Below are positions 1-8,189 of a stretch of DNA of 64,000 nt, piece after piece. This stretch comes from an uncultured Clostridia bacterium. GTDB lineage: Bacteria > Bacillota > Clostridia > TANB77 > CAG-465. A program made the translations under genes and the position numbers. Location of the stretch: positions 1-64,000 of the forward strand of contig CALXES010000008.1 in assembly GCA_944387385.1 (NCBI GenBank), in the 5' to 3' direction. Under the pieces are notes generated by a model. That model did not search any database. It was not told the DNA's origin and saw only the letters and a list, made by a program, of their open reading frames with translations. Numbering within the stretch: the first letter of the stretch is position 1; every line of letters starts with the position of its first letter.

Positions 1-1089
1 GAACTTACTAAGTATATGAGTGACAATTTGAATGGTATATATTTAAAAATTGCGATGACAAAAATAGGAGACAATGTTGCATATTCTCTTACTTATGGAT
101 ATGATTTAATACCTTCTGGAGAAATGGCAACATCAGAATACTTTACTTCTGGTAGCATGACAACAATACTTTTAAATGGATATCCTAACAAGTCATATCA
201 GGAGATGGGACTAAAAAGTGATGAGGAGGCATATTTTGCTACCCAATTAGCTGTATATGAATTTGTATCTAGGATGCAATACGAAGATATCGCTAATGGA
301 GAGTTTTCTATTGATAGTGTAATAGCAAGTGAGGAACAATATGAAGATATGGTTGAACGTGTAAAGATAAAAGCAAAAGAGCTGTTAAATTATGCACTTG
401 AAAATCCATTTGAAGAAGCTTTAGAAGCAAAATTAAATACACCTAAAAGTGAAATTGATCCAAAAGATGATAGTGTCATATATGGACCATATTATGCTAA
501 AACTGATACGGATGAAATCACAAAAAGTTTTATGGGCGATAAATTTAATCCAACAGTTAATGTAAAAGCAGAGGGCTTTATAGATGGTACATCGATTGTA
601 ATTACAGATAAAGATGGTAATGAACTAAAAGAAATAAAAAATGGAGAGGAGTTCTATATAAAAGTAAATGGTACGGAAAAAATATTTTCTAAACTTGAGA
701 TATCAGCTAAAACTAATCTTTTGCGTGCAAGAATATACAAAACTAATGAAAACAGAAAGAAATATGTTACTTTAGAATCAGTTGATATTGATTATGCTGA
801 TGTCGTTACAATAATACATAATCTTGAATCTAGCTCTTTTGATATTAATTTTATTGATTATAATGGAAATAATATAGAGGGAGTAAAATATTATGTTTAT
901 GATGAAAACGATAAATTAATTCAGGATTTTGATCGTGACTATGTATTTGATTTACCAGTTGGAAAATATTATATAAAGATATATGAAATTCCAGATGGAT
1001 ATTTTATCAATGGAGATAAATTTGATTTTGAAATTGTTAAAGATCAACAAAACGTATTAAATATTCAAGTAGATTCATTGATAAATTAA
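1..1089 (+). CDS. Thioester/Cna-B-type surface protein, C-terminal part (5' end outside window)
   Basis: The frame is open from base 1, so this is the last 362 codons of a longer gene; the ATG at 16 is internal. Around residue 80 the sequence ATQLAVYEF matches the TQxA signature of thioester domains, whose Gln pairs with a Cys that would lie upstream of the window. Such domains bind host or environmental surfaces covalently. The last ~85 residues look like a Cna-B/SpaA prealbumin-like fold (DINFIDYNG, then LPVGKYYIKIYEIPDGY). The protein ends without an LPxTG motif or C-terminal membrane helix, and a strong terminator follows immediately, so the stop looks natural rather than the result of truncation. 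How it is held at the surface is unclear. Domain calls are from motif recognition only. Confidence 0.7.
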   Translation, partial: ELTKYMSDNLNGIYLKIAMTKIGDNVAYSLTYGYDLIPSGEMATSEYFTSGSMTTILLNGYPNKSYQEMGLKSDEEAYFATQLAVYEFVSRMQYEDIANGEFSIDSVIASEEQYEDMVERVKIKAKELLNYALENPFEEALEAKLNTPKSEIDPKDDSVIYGPYYAKTDTDEITKSFMGDKFNPTVNVKAEGFIDGTSIVITDKDGNELKEIKNGEEFYIKVNGTEKIFSKLEISAKTNLLRARIYKTNENRKKYVTLESVDIDYADVVTIIHNLESSSFDINFIDYNGNNIEGVKYYVYDENDKLIQDFDRDYVFDLPVGKYYIKIYEIPDGYFINGDKFDFEIVKDQQNVLNIQVDSLIN

Positions 1090-1092
1090 ATT

Positions 1093-1130
1093 AAAGATAA
1101 GCATTAATGAAAATTAATGCTTATCTTTTT
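1093..1130 (+). terminator. Intrinsic terminator of the surface-protein gene
   Basis: A perfect 16-bp stem (1093-1108 with 1113-1128), GAAA tetraloop and a T run, 4 bp after the stop codon. Confidence 0.9.
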
Positions 1131-2204
1131 GCTTATAAGTACCTAAATATCAACAAAAAATAGATTTTTTGATATGATTTTAGAAATATATATTACAAAA
1201 ATTATAAAAAAATGTAATAATCTTTGTTTACAGATGGTTATAAGATACTTGAAATTACATAATGTTAAAAGTAAAATGTTGATTGCTAAAAAATTATATG
1301 TTAGAATTCAGTTAACAAATAAATAAAGATAAAGTTGATAATTGTGAGACTAATAAATAGAGGATATGATTATTATAGAATTGATAGATAATTTATAAAA
1401 TAAAAATACAGATCAAGATATTATAAATTATGATTGGTTATAAAAAAATATATAGTTCCCCCAATGCTATTAGTAATACATTATAACTCCACATCAGTAT
1501 GAAATGGATTGGAAGGTGTGGGAAAAAATTTAAGGAATAGTATTTTGATAAGTATAATAAAAAATAAATTGTTCTAAAAAAATATATAATTTGTACTAGA
1601 AAAAATTAAAAAGGAAAATATTGAACGGAAAATTAAAAAATATATACCTAAAATACAAATTTTATATTTTAAAATATTATGACTATTAATGTTTCGTATA
1701 TGGAAAAGAGGTTGATATTAGTAGGTAGATAAAATTATAAAATTTAAAATTGAGAGAAAATTATTATGGTAAAAATAGAAGTGAATTCTATGGTTTGAGA
1801 GCTCAAAAGAATTTAAAGTTTGTAATTTTTAATGATCTACACGGTACATTTTTTAATGTAAAAGTATACTACACAATATACAGTAGTATATAGTTGATTT
1901 TATTATAAGTATTATATATTAAAGTATGTAATCATATAGAAAAAACTATTATAAAGAAATTAAATTTAATTTCTTAAGTAGTTATTCTACATAAAGTATG
2001 AGAATGTATTACTATTTTGGCATTATGGATATTGCTCAGTAAATCTTTATGTAAAATTATATTTAAGAAACTTCTTAATATCTTTATTATAAAAATTTAT
2101 AATTTGCAATTTAAACTTATATAGTAGATAGTAATATTAATGTTATACTTGAAGAATATATATTTAAATATATGATATATAGCCATAAAGAGAGGTAAGA
2201 GACT
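1131..2204. other. 1.1-kb gene-free AT-rich gap
   Basis: No frame here holds a convincing gene on either strand: stops are frequent and ribosome-binding sites are absent. I see no tRNA or rRNA. It contains a perfect 22-bp palindrome at 1954-1975, made only of A/T-rich sequence. It may be decayed coding DNA, since it lies between two surface-protein-related genes, but no family could be recognised in the broken frames. Confidence 0.6.
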
Positions 2205-2393
2205 ATGGAAACTAACATTACATTGCCTAATACAGGTGGCTTCATTAGTACAGATTTTTTAATAATATTAGGAGTTGCAGTAGCATTCTTAGTATTATAT
2301 GTGATTTTTTGTCTACTTAGAGAAAATAGAAATAATGACTTAAAAGAATTTGCAGATGATGACTTTGTAGATAATAAACAAGAAAAACAATAG
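2205..2393 (+). CDS. Stand-alone LPxTG-helix mini-protein (62 aa)
   Basis: METNITLPNTGG at the very N-terminus is followed by a hydrophobic helix (about residues 16-38: FLIILGVAVAFLVLYVIFCLL), then Arg and a 24-residue acidic tail. This is the layout of a sortase sorting signal (LPxTG, helix, positive residue) with no protein in front of it. An in-frame TAA sits 6 bp before the ATG and an AGAGAGG ribosome-binding site precedes it, so it is not simply the 3' end of a longer frame. It has no signal peptide; the positive-inside rule predicts N-out, C-in, placing LPNTGG outside. The tail is longer and more acidic than in usual sorting signals. It could be a relic of a decayed surface protein or a free-standing sortase substrate. 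A class B-like sortase lies at 16.6 kb. Confidence 0.7.
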   Translation: METNITLPNTGGFISTDFLIILGVAVAFLVLYVIFCLLRENRNNDLKEFADDDFVDNKQEKQ

Positions 2394-2421
2394 AATGTTT
2401 TAAAATGTTTTATCGGCATTT

Positions 2422-2449
2422 GACTAGGATTTTTTCCTAGTCTTTTTTT
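2422..2449 (+). terminator. Intrinsic terminator after the mini-LPxTG gene
   Basis: GACTAGGA (2422-2429) pairs with TCCTAGTC (2435-2442), followed by seven T. Confidence 0.9.
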
Positions 2450-2490
2450 CTTGACTTTAATGATATAATATTTATGGGAGAAAAAAGAAA

Positions 2491-3531
2491 ATGAGCGTAG
2501 TTTACGATTTTAAAGAAAACATAAAAAAAGATGAATTAGAAAAAATATCAAAAACTTTAAACAATGGTGGAATTGTTGTTTTTCCAACAGAGACTGTATA
2601 TGGAATAGGTGCTGATGCAACAAATTCAAATGCTGTTAAAAAGATTTTTGATGCAAAAGGTAGACCTCAAGATAATCCATTAATAGTACATATTAGTAAC
2701 TTGGAAATGATTGAAGAGTATACATATGGAGTAAATGCTGTAGAGAAGAAACTAATTGAAAACTTTTGGCCTGGACCTCTTACTATTATATTAAAAAGTA
2801 AAAATAAATTATCTAATTATGTTACTGCTGGACTCGATACAGTTGGAGTTAGAATGCCAGATAATGATATTGCTTTAAATATAATAGAAGCTTCAAAAAA
2901 ACCAATTGCTGCTCCAAGTGCCAATGTATCTGGAAAGCCAAGTGGAACTAAGCTAAGTGATATTTTTGAAGAATTAAATAATAAAGTAGATGTATTTGTT
3001 GATGGAGGAAATACAATTATTGGAATTGAATCTACTGTGGTTAAAGTGGAAAAAAATGTAGTAAATATATTAAGACCAGGAAAAATTTCTTTGGAAGATA
3101 TAGAAAAAATAGGGTTAAAAGCAAAACTAGACAAGCATATTTTTAAGGATGTTAAAGAGGGAGAAAAAGTTGAATCTCCAGGTATGAAACACAGACATTA
3201 TGCACCAACAACCAAAGCTATTCTAGTTGATTTTGATGATGATAAAACTATGCTTAATAAAATAAAAGAATATAAATTAAATAGCAATGAAAAAATTGGT
3301 ATTATATGCTATAAAGAACATGAAGAATACTTAAACAGCATTGGGCTAAAAACAATAGTTATGGGTAAAAGGGATGATTTATCCGAAATATCGAGAAATA
3401 TTTTTTCATTAATTAGAAGTATAGATAACTATAAATTAGATGTTTGTTTTATAGAAGGAGTTAAGAGACAATATATTGGTACGGCTATTATGAATAGGCT
3501 TATTAGAGCTTGTGGATATAATATATTATAG
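2491..3531 (+). CDS. tsaC: L-threonylcarbamoyladenylate synthase, Sua5 type
   Basis: Makes threonylcarbamoyl-AMP from Thr, bicarbonate and ATP for the t6A37 modification of ANN-decoding tRNAs. The N-terminal YrdC domain has FPTETVYGIGADA (residues 31-43), KGRPQDNPL (57-65) and GPLTIILK. The C-terminal third, from MKHRHYAPTTKA onward, is the SUA5 domain, so this 346-residue protein is the long Sua5 form rather than the short TsaC form. The start has a GGGAGAAAAAAG leader at good spacing. In B. subtilis the ortholog is ywlC, and the symbol sua5 would fit equally. It lies upstream of adk but is separated from it by about 75 bp. Confidence 0.93.
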   Translation: MSVVYDFKENIKKDELEKISKTLNNGGIVVFPTETVYGIGADATNSNAVKKIFDAKGRPQDNPLIVHISNLEMIEEYTYGVNAVEKKLIENFWPGPLTIILKSKNKLSNYVTAGLDTVGVRMPDNDIALNIIEASKKPIAAPSANVSGKPSGTKLSDIFEELNNKVDVFVDGGNTIIGIESTVVKVEKNVVNILRPGKISLEDIEKIGLKAKLDKHIFKDVKEGEKVESPGMKHRHYAPTTKAILVDFDDDKTMLNKIKEYKLNSNEKIGIICYKEHEEYLNSIGLKTIVMGKRDDLSEISRNIFSLIRSIDNYKLDVCFIEGVKRQYIGTAIMNRLIRACGYNIL

Positions 3532-3607
3532 AAAAAATTTATAAAATCTTTACTTTTAAATTTATTTATGTAATAATATAAATGTCGTAGAAATAGGAGT
3601 GATAAAT

Positions 3608-4225
3608 ATGATTTATATTTTAACAGGAGGTCCTGCTACCGGTAAAGGAACAAGATCAGAAATACTTGCAAAGGCATTAAACATACCTCATATTGCAACA
3701 GGTGATATGTTAAGGGAAGTGGCACAAACAAATAAGGATATAGCAGACAAATTACAAAATGGTGTGTTAATATCTGATGATATAATTACAAAATTATTAG
3801 AAGAAAGAATAACTAAAGATGATTGTAAAGAAGGCTTTGTGCTTGATGGATATCCAAGAACATACAAACAAGCAGAGCTTTTAGATGAAATACTTAAAAA
3901 GCATAATAGAAAGATAACTAAAGTTATGGAGCTTGTTGTACCAGATGAACTTGCATTTAAGAGAATATTAGAAAGAAAAAAATGTGAAAAATGTGGAAAA
4001 GTATATGGAATAGATTTTCCACCTAAAGTAGAAGATGTATGTGACGATTGTGGAGGACATCTAAGTGTAAGAACTGATGATACAAAAGAAACTTTATTAA
4101 GAAGAATTAATACATATAGAGAAAATGCAAAAGCAATATTAGAGTATTATAAAAATAAAGGACTACTTATGACAGTAGATGCTTCACACAATCCTGAAAC
4201 AGTTATAGAAGATGCTAAGAAATAG
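3608..4225 (+). CDS. adk: Adenylate kinase (zinc-lid type)
   Basis: Catalyses ATP + AMP = 2 ADP. The P-loop GGPATGKGT is at residues 7-15, followed by TGDMLR and DGYPRT. The LID carries CEKCG...CDDCGG, the four-Cys zinc-binding lid typical of Gram-positive enzymes. The P-loop reads GPATGKG instead of the usual GPPGAGKG. The ATG at 3608 is preferred because AGGAG ends at 3599; the in-frame GTG at 3599 would lie inside that site. 205 residues is slightly short for the long form. adk-map order is conserved in Bacillota, but secY, which normally precedes adk, is not here. Confidence 0.95.
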   Translation: MIYILTGGPATGKGTRSEILAKALNIPHIATGDMLREVAQTNKDIADKLQNGVLISDDIITKLLEERITKDDCKEGFVLDGYPRTYKQAELLDEILKKHNRKITKVMELVVPDELAFKRILERKKCEKCGKVYGIDFPPKVEDVCDDCGGHLSVRTDDTKETLLRRINTYRENAKAILEYYKNKGLLMTVDASHNPETVIEDAKK

Positions 4226-4249
4226 TAATTATTAGAAAGAGTGAAGAAA

Positions 4250-5053
4250 ATGATAACTATAAAAAATAGTAAAGAAATAGAACTAATGAGAGAAGCTTGC
4301 AAGGTAGTTGCACTTGTATACGAAGAATTAGAAAAACAAATAAAACCAGGTATGAGCACATGGGAACTTGATCAAATTGCTGAGAAAAAAATGAGAAGTT
4401 TAGGTGCTATTCCTGCAGAAAAGGGATATGATATTGGAATTAAAGGGATTCCTCCATTTCCTGCATCTATTTGTGTTTCTATTAATGATGAAGTAATACA
4501 TGGAGTACCATCAAAAAATAAAATAATTCAAGAAGGAGATATAGTAAGTGTTGATACTGTAGCTTTGAAGAATGGTTATAATGGAGATGCAGCCAGAACT
4601 TTTGTCGTTGGAAAGATATCTAAAGAGGCACAAAGACTAATCGATGTAACTAAGCAGGCTTTTTTTGAAGGATTAAAATATGCTAGAGTTGGATATAGAA
4701 TAGGAGATATAAGCCATGCAATAGGAACTTATGTGGAATCACAAGGCTTTAGTGTTGTTAGAGAATTTCAAGGACATGGAATTGGAAAAGATATGCATGA
4801 AGATCCAGGAATTCCAAATTATGGAAAAGCAGGTAGAGGCGCTAGAATTGAAGTGGGAATGACACTTGCAATTGAACCAATGGTAATTCAAGGAAAACAT
4901 GATATTTTAGAGTTAAGTGATGGATGGACTATTGTTACAGAAGATGGTAGCTTGGCAGCACATTATGAGAATACGGTATTGATAACAAAAAATGGTCCTG
5001 AAATTTTGACTATGACAAAAGCAGAAAAAGCACAAGTAAAAGACCTAATTTAG
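4250..5053 (+). CDS. map: Methionine aminopeptidase, type I
   Basis: Removes the initiator Met from nascent proteins in the cytosol. Pita-bread-fold metal ligands are recognisable: Asp in VDTVAL and NGDAARTF, His in GHGIGKDMHEDP, Glu in AIEPM and the Glu near YENTVLI. The length (267 aa from ATG 4250) fits type Ib without an N-terminal zinc extension. GTG 4241 is an alternative start, but ATG 4250 follows a purine-rich GAAAGAGTGAAG stretch. A terminator hairpin overlaps the end of the gene. The KOW-domain gene often found between map and infA in Clostridia is absent. Confidence 0.95.
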   Translation: MITIKNSKEIELMREACKVVALVYEELEKQIKPGMSTWELDQIAEKKMRSLGAIPAEKGYDIGIKGIPPFPASICVSINDEVIHGVPSKNKIIQEGDIVSVDTVALKNGYNGDAARTFVVGKISKEAQRLIDVTKQAFFEGLKYARVGYRIGDISHAIGTYVESQGFSVVREFQGHGIGKDMHEDPGIPNYGKAGRGARIEVGMTLAIEPMVIQGKHDILELSDGWTIVTEDGSLAAHYENTVLITKNGPEILTMTKAEKAQVKDLI

Positions 5054-5060
5054 GTCTTTT
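5038..5060 (+). terminator. Terminator overlapping the end of map
   Basis: AAAGACCTAA and TTAGGTCTTTT form a near-perfect hairpin whose 5' arm includes the last codons of map. A short T run follows. Confidence 0.7.
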
Positions 5061-5144
5061 ATTTGTTTTAAATACAAATAAATTTAAATAAAAGTAATAA
5101 TTTTCATACAAATACTTAAATATCAAAAAAAAGTAATAAAATAG

Positions 5145-5173
5145 TTGACAATATTTATAAATTAAGTTATAAT
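5145..5173 (+). promoter_or_regulatory. Sigma-A promoter of the infA-rplQ operon
   Basis: TTGACA (5145-5150), 17-bp spacer, TATAAT (5168-5173): both hexamers match consensus exactly. A small GCTC/GAGC hairpin lies in the leader before infA. Confidence 0.9.
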
Positions 5174-5229
5174 ATATGTGTTATATTTTGCTCTATAAGG
5201 AGCAGTAGTGATAATAGGGAGGTAAGAAA

Positions 5230-5451
5230 ATGCCAAAAGATGACGTTATAGAAGTTGAAGGTGTTGTAGTTGATGCATTACCAAATGCAAACTTTAAAGT
5301 AAGACTTCAAAATGGACACGAAGTGTTAGCACATATATCTGGTAAATTAAGAATGCATTATATAAAGATTTTACCAGGTGATGAAGTTAAAATAGAACTA
5401 TCTACATATGACTTAACAAAAGGCAGAATTACTTGGAGAAAAAGTAAATAA
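5230..5451 (+). CDS. infA: Translation initiation factor IF-1
   Basis: 73 residues, full length for IF-1, an S1/OB-fold protein that binds the A site of the 30S subunit during initiation. It begins [13 protein letters not shown] and contains the conserved [24 protein letters not shown] core. The start follows GGGAGG. It is the first gene of the ribosomal/RNA-polymerase operon driven by the consensus promoter at 5145. Confidence 0.97.
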   Translation: MPKDDVIEVEGVVVDALPNANFKVRLQNGHEVLAHISGKLRMHYIKILPGDEVKIELSTYDLTKGRITWRKSK

Positions 5452-5499
5452 CCTATTATTTTAAAATTCGATATAAATAGTCTTGTTTGAAGCGGCTGT

Positions 5500-5527
5500 A
5501 AAAGGATAGAGCCTATATCCTTTTATT
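5500..5527 (+). terminator. Hairpin with T-rich tail between infA and rpmJ (attenuator candidate)
   Basis: AAAAGGATA (5500-5508) pairs with TATCCTTTT (5516-5524) around a 7-nt loop, followed by a T-rich tail. No promoter is obvious between it and rpmJ, so it may only partly terminate and set the ratio of infA to the downstream genes. Confidence 0.6.
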
Positions 5528-5604
5528 TTAAACAGATTATTTATTATATATTTTTATACTTACTTTTGTTAATTAATTAACAAAACTTTTAAGGAGGATT
5601 TAAA

Positions 5605-5718
5605 ATGAAAGTAAGACCATCTGTAAAAAAAATTTGTGACAAGTGTAAGGTTATCAGAAGAAACGGAGTAGTTCGTGTAATCTGTGAAAATCCTAAACAC
5701 AAACAAAGACAAGGTTAA
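5605..5718 (+). CDS. rpmJ: 50S ribosomal protein L36
   Basis: A 37-residue gene beginning [15 protein letters not shown] and ending [13 protein letters not shown], a later Cys (VICENP) and His (KHKQ) form the zinc ribbon of the C+ form of L36. The start follows AAGGAGG. It sits between infA and rpsM as in other Bacillota. Confidence 0.97.
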   Translation: MKVRPSVKKICDKCKVIRRNGVVRVICENPKHKQRQG

Positions 5719-5735
5719 TTTGGGGGGTATAGTAA

Positions 5736-6107
5736 ATGGCACGTATAGCTGGAGTAGATTTACCAAAAAATAAAGTTGCAGAAATAGGACTAACAGCAAT
5801 ATATGGAATTGGTCGTTCTGCATCTAGAAAAATACTAGCAGAAGCTGGTATAGAAACTACAAAAAGAGTAAAAGATTTTACAGAAGAAGAAGAAGCTAAA
5901 ATCAGAGAAATAATCGAAAGAGATTATGTTGTTGAAGGTGACCTTCGTAAAGAAGTATCTTTAAACATCAAAAGATTAATGGAAATCAATTGCTACAGAG
6001 GACAAAGACATAAAAGAAGATTACCTGTTCGTGGACAAAGAACAAAGACAAATGCAAGAACTAGAAAAGGTAAAGCAATTGCAATAGCAGGTAAGAAAGG
6101 AGTATAG
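5736..6107 (+). CDS. rpsM: 30S ribosomal protein S13
   Basis: 123 residues; starts [13 protein letters not shown] and carries the helix-turn-helix core, [27 protein letters not shown] near the C-terminus in full, a basic tail that contacts 16S rRNA in the head and the P-site tRNA. The start follows GGGGGG. The stop is 5 bp before rpsK, so the two are likely translationally coupled. Confidence 0.97.
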   Translation: MARIAGVDLPKNKVAEIGLTAIYGIGRSASRKILAEAGIETTKRVKDFTEEEEAKIREIIERDYVVEGDLRKEVSLNIKRLMEINCYRGQRHKRRLPVRGQRTKTNARTRKGKAIAIAGKKGV

Positions 6108-6112
6108 TAAAA

Positions 6113-6502
6113 ATGGCTAAGAAAAAAGTAGTAACAAAGAAAAAAGTTAAAAAGAATGTATCAACTGGTGCTGCACATATTCAATCATCATTTAACAACA
6201 CAATTGTTACAATGACAGATTCTCAAGGTAATGTATTATCTTGGGCAAGTGCTGGTGGATTAGGATTTAAAGGTTCTAGAAAAAATACTCCTTTTGCAGC
6301 AGGTCAAGCAGCAGAGGCAGCAGCTAATGCAGCTAAAGATCATGGCCTAAAAACTGTTGAAGTATTTGTAAAAGGACCTGGTTCTGGAAGAGAAGCAGCT
6401 ATAAGATCACTTCAAGCTGCAGGATTGGAAATTAGCATGATTAAAGATGTTACTCCAATACCACATAATGGTTGTAGACCACCAAAGAGAAGAAGAGTAT
6501 AG
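6113..6502 (+). CDS. rpsK: 30S ribosomal protein S11
   Basis: 129 residues. After a lysine-rich N-terminus comes [15 protein letters not shown], and it ends with [18 protein letters not shown], the invariant S11 tail on the 30S platform. The ribosome-binding site AAAGGAG overlaps the end of rpsM. Confidence 0.97.
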   Translation: MAKKKVVTKKKVKKNVSTGAAHIQSSFNNTIVTMTDSQGNVLSWASAGGLGFKGSRKNTPFAAGQAAEAAANAAKDHGLKTVEVFVKGPGSGREAAIRSLQAAGLEISMIKDVTPIPHNGCRPPKRRRV

Positions 6503-6520
6503 TGGGGGTGTAAAGATAAA

Positions 6521-7150
6521 ATGGCAAGATATACAGACGCAGTATGTAAGAAATGTAGAAGAGAAGGTTCTAAACTTTTCTTAAAAGGCGAAAGATGTAA
6601 TACAACAAAATGCGCATTTGACAGAAGATCATATGCTCCAGGACAACATGGAAAAAACAGAGTTAAATTATCTGAATATGGTCTTCAATTAAGAGCAAAA
6701 CAAAAAACAAAGAATTATTATAGAGTATCTGAATCTCAATTTAGAAAATATTATGAGGAAGCTTTCAGAAGAGAAGGAGTTACTTCAGATATCTTATTTG
6801 AACAATTAGAATTAAGATTAGATAATGTTGCTTATAGAATGGGTGTTGGAGCTTCTAGAGCTGAAGCTAGACAACTTGTAAGCTATGAAATGCTAGAAGT
6901 AAATGGTAAAAAAGTTAACATACCATCTTATATTGTTAAAGTTGGAGATGTTATAAAAGTAAGAGATTCTAAAAAAGATAATAAAGCTATTGTAAATTCA
7001 ATAGAAGCAAATAAATTAAAAGCCGTTCCATCATGGATGGAGTTAGACAAAGAAAAAATGGAAGCAAAAATTGTTAGAAAACCAGTTAGAGAAGATGTTG
7101 ACTTAGAAGTTCAAGAGAACCTAATAGTTGAGTTATACTCTAAAAACTAG
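6521..7150 (+). CDS. rpsD: 30S ribosomal protein S4
   Basis: 209 residues. The N-terminus has CKKCRREG followed by CNTTKCAF, the four-Cys zinc-binding form of S4. The S4 RNA-binding domain follows (LDNVAYRMGVGASRAEARQ). S4 nucleates assembly of the 30S 5' domain. In B. subtilis rpsD is a separate unit, whereas in Clostridia it lies in this alpha operon, as here. A 72-bp spacer with a GC-richer stretch separates it from rpoA. Confidence 0.97.
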   Translation: MARYTDAVCKKCRREGSKLFLKGERCNTTKCAFDRRSYAPGQHGKNRVKLSEYGLQLRAKQKTKNYYRVSESQFRKYYEEAFRREGVTSDILFEQLELRLDNVAYRMGVGASRAEARQLVSYEMLEVNGKKVNIPSYIVKVGDVIKVRDSKKDNKAIVNSIEANKLKAVPSWMELDKEKMEAKIVRKPVREDVDLEVQENLIVELYSKN

Positions 7151-7222
7151 TTAATAGGTAAATAATTAAATCATTTAAAAAATAGCGCGTGTAATCAGAG
7201 CGGGCTAGGAGGAGGAATTAGA

Positions 7223-8170
7223 ATGATTGAAATGCAAAGACCAGAGATAAAATGTGTAAATGTAGATGCAGACACATTTTATGCAAGATTTGAAGTTGAG
7301 CCTTTAGAAAGAGGGTTCGGAATTACTTTAGGTAATTCACTAAGAAGAATTTTACTTTCTTCTTTACCAGGATATGCTATTGATACAATTAAAATTGATG
7401 GTATATCACATGAATTTTCTACAGTACCAGGAGTTACTGAGAATGTTACAGATTTGATTTTAAATTTAAAACAAGTATGCTTAAAATCAGATGATAGAGA
7501 TCAAAAAGAGCTATCAATTAGAGCTAAAGGACCATGTGAGGTTACAGCAGCTGATATCGTAACAGATTCATCTTTAACAGTTGTAAATAAAGATTTACAT
7601 ATTGCATATGTAGATGAAAATTCAGAGTTAAATATTGATATGACAGCTATTAAAGGTAGAGGCTATAGAGAAGGAACTAGAGCAAATTATGAAGACTTAT
7701 CTTTAAATTCTTTACCAATTGATTCAATATTTACTCCTGTTAAAAAGGTTAATTTTCAAATTGAGAAAACAAGAGTTGGTCAAAGAGCAGATTATGATAA
7801 ATTAACTATGGATATTTGGACTAACGGAGTTATTGAACCATATCAAGCTTTAAGTATGGCAGCTAAAATCTTAAATGAACATTTAGAAATGTTTATAGAT
7901 TTATCTGAGATTGCAAAAACAATGTCAATTATGTCTCAAAAAGAACTATCTATGAAGGACAAACTTCTTGAGACTCCAATTGAAGAATTAGAATTTTCAG
8001 TAAGATCATATAACTGCTTAAAAAGAGCTGGTATACATACAGTAGCTGATGTAGTTAGTAAAACAGAACAAGATATGATGAAAGTTAGAAATCTAGGTAA
8101 AAAATCACTAGATGAAGTAGTGAAGAAAATAGCAGATTTAGGACTTGAATTCAAAAGTAAAGAAGACTAA
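7223..8170 (+). CDS. rpoA: RNA polymerase subunit alpha
   Basis: 315 residues. The N-terminal dimerisation domain includes LERGFGITLGNSLRRILLSS, and the C-terminal domain at about 250-310 includes SVRSYNCLKRAGIHTV and VRNLGKKSLDEV, the helix-hairpin-helix that contacts UP elements and activators. The start follows GGAGGAGG. It lies between rpsD and rplQ, the standard order. Confidence 0.97.
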   Translation: MIEMQRPEIKCVNVDADTFYARFEVEPLERGFGITLGNSLRRILLSSLPGYAIDTIKIDGISHEFSTVPGVTENVTDLILNLKQVCLKSDDRDQKELSIRAKGPCEVTAADIVTDSSLTVVNKDLHIAYVDENSELNIDMTAIKGRGYREGTRANYEDLSLNSLPIDSIFTPVKKVNFQIEKTRVGQRADYDKLTMDIWTNGVIEPYQALSMAAKILNEHLEMFIDLSEIAKTMSIMSQKELSMKDKLLETPIEELEFSVRSYNCLKRAGIHTVADVVSKTEQDMMKVRNLGKKSLDEVVKKIADLGLEFKSKED

Positions 8171-8189
8171 TTAAAGGAGGAAATTTACG

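Noticed and set aside
1954-1975. Perfect 22-bp palindrome as a functional site
   Set aside because: It is made almost wholly of A and T in an AT-rich gap, so chance is likely; it has no T-run context and no flanking gene.
1131-2204. Insertion sequence or transposase remnant in the gap
   Set aside because: No terminal inverted repeats, no target duplication and no recognisable transposase text in any frame.
7151-7222. Possible regulatory RNA between rpsD and rpoA
   Set aside because: There is a slightly GC-richer stretch, but only a 4-bp pairing could be drawn; too weak to call.
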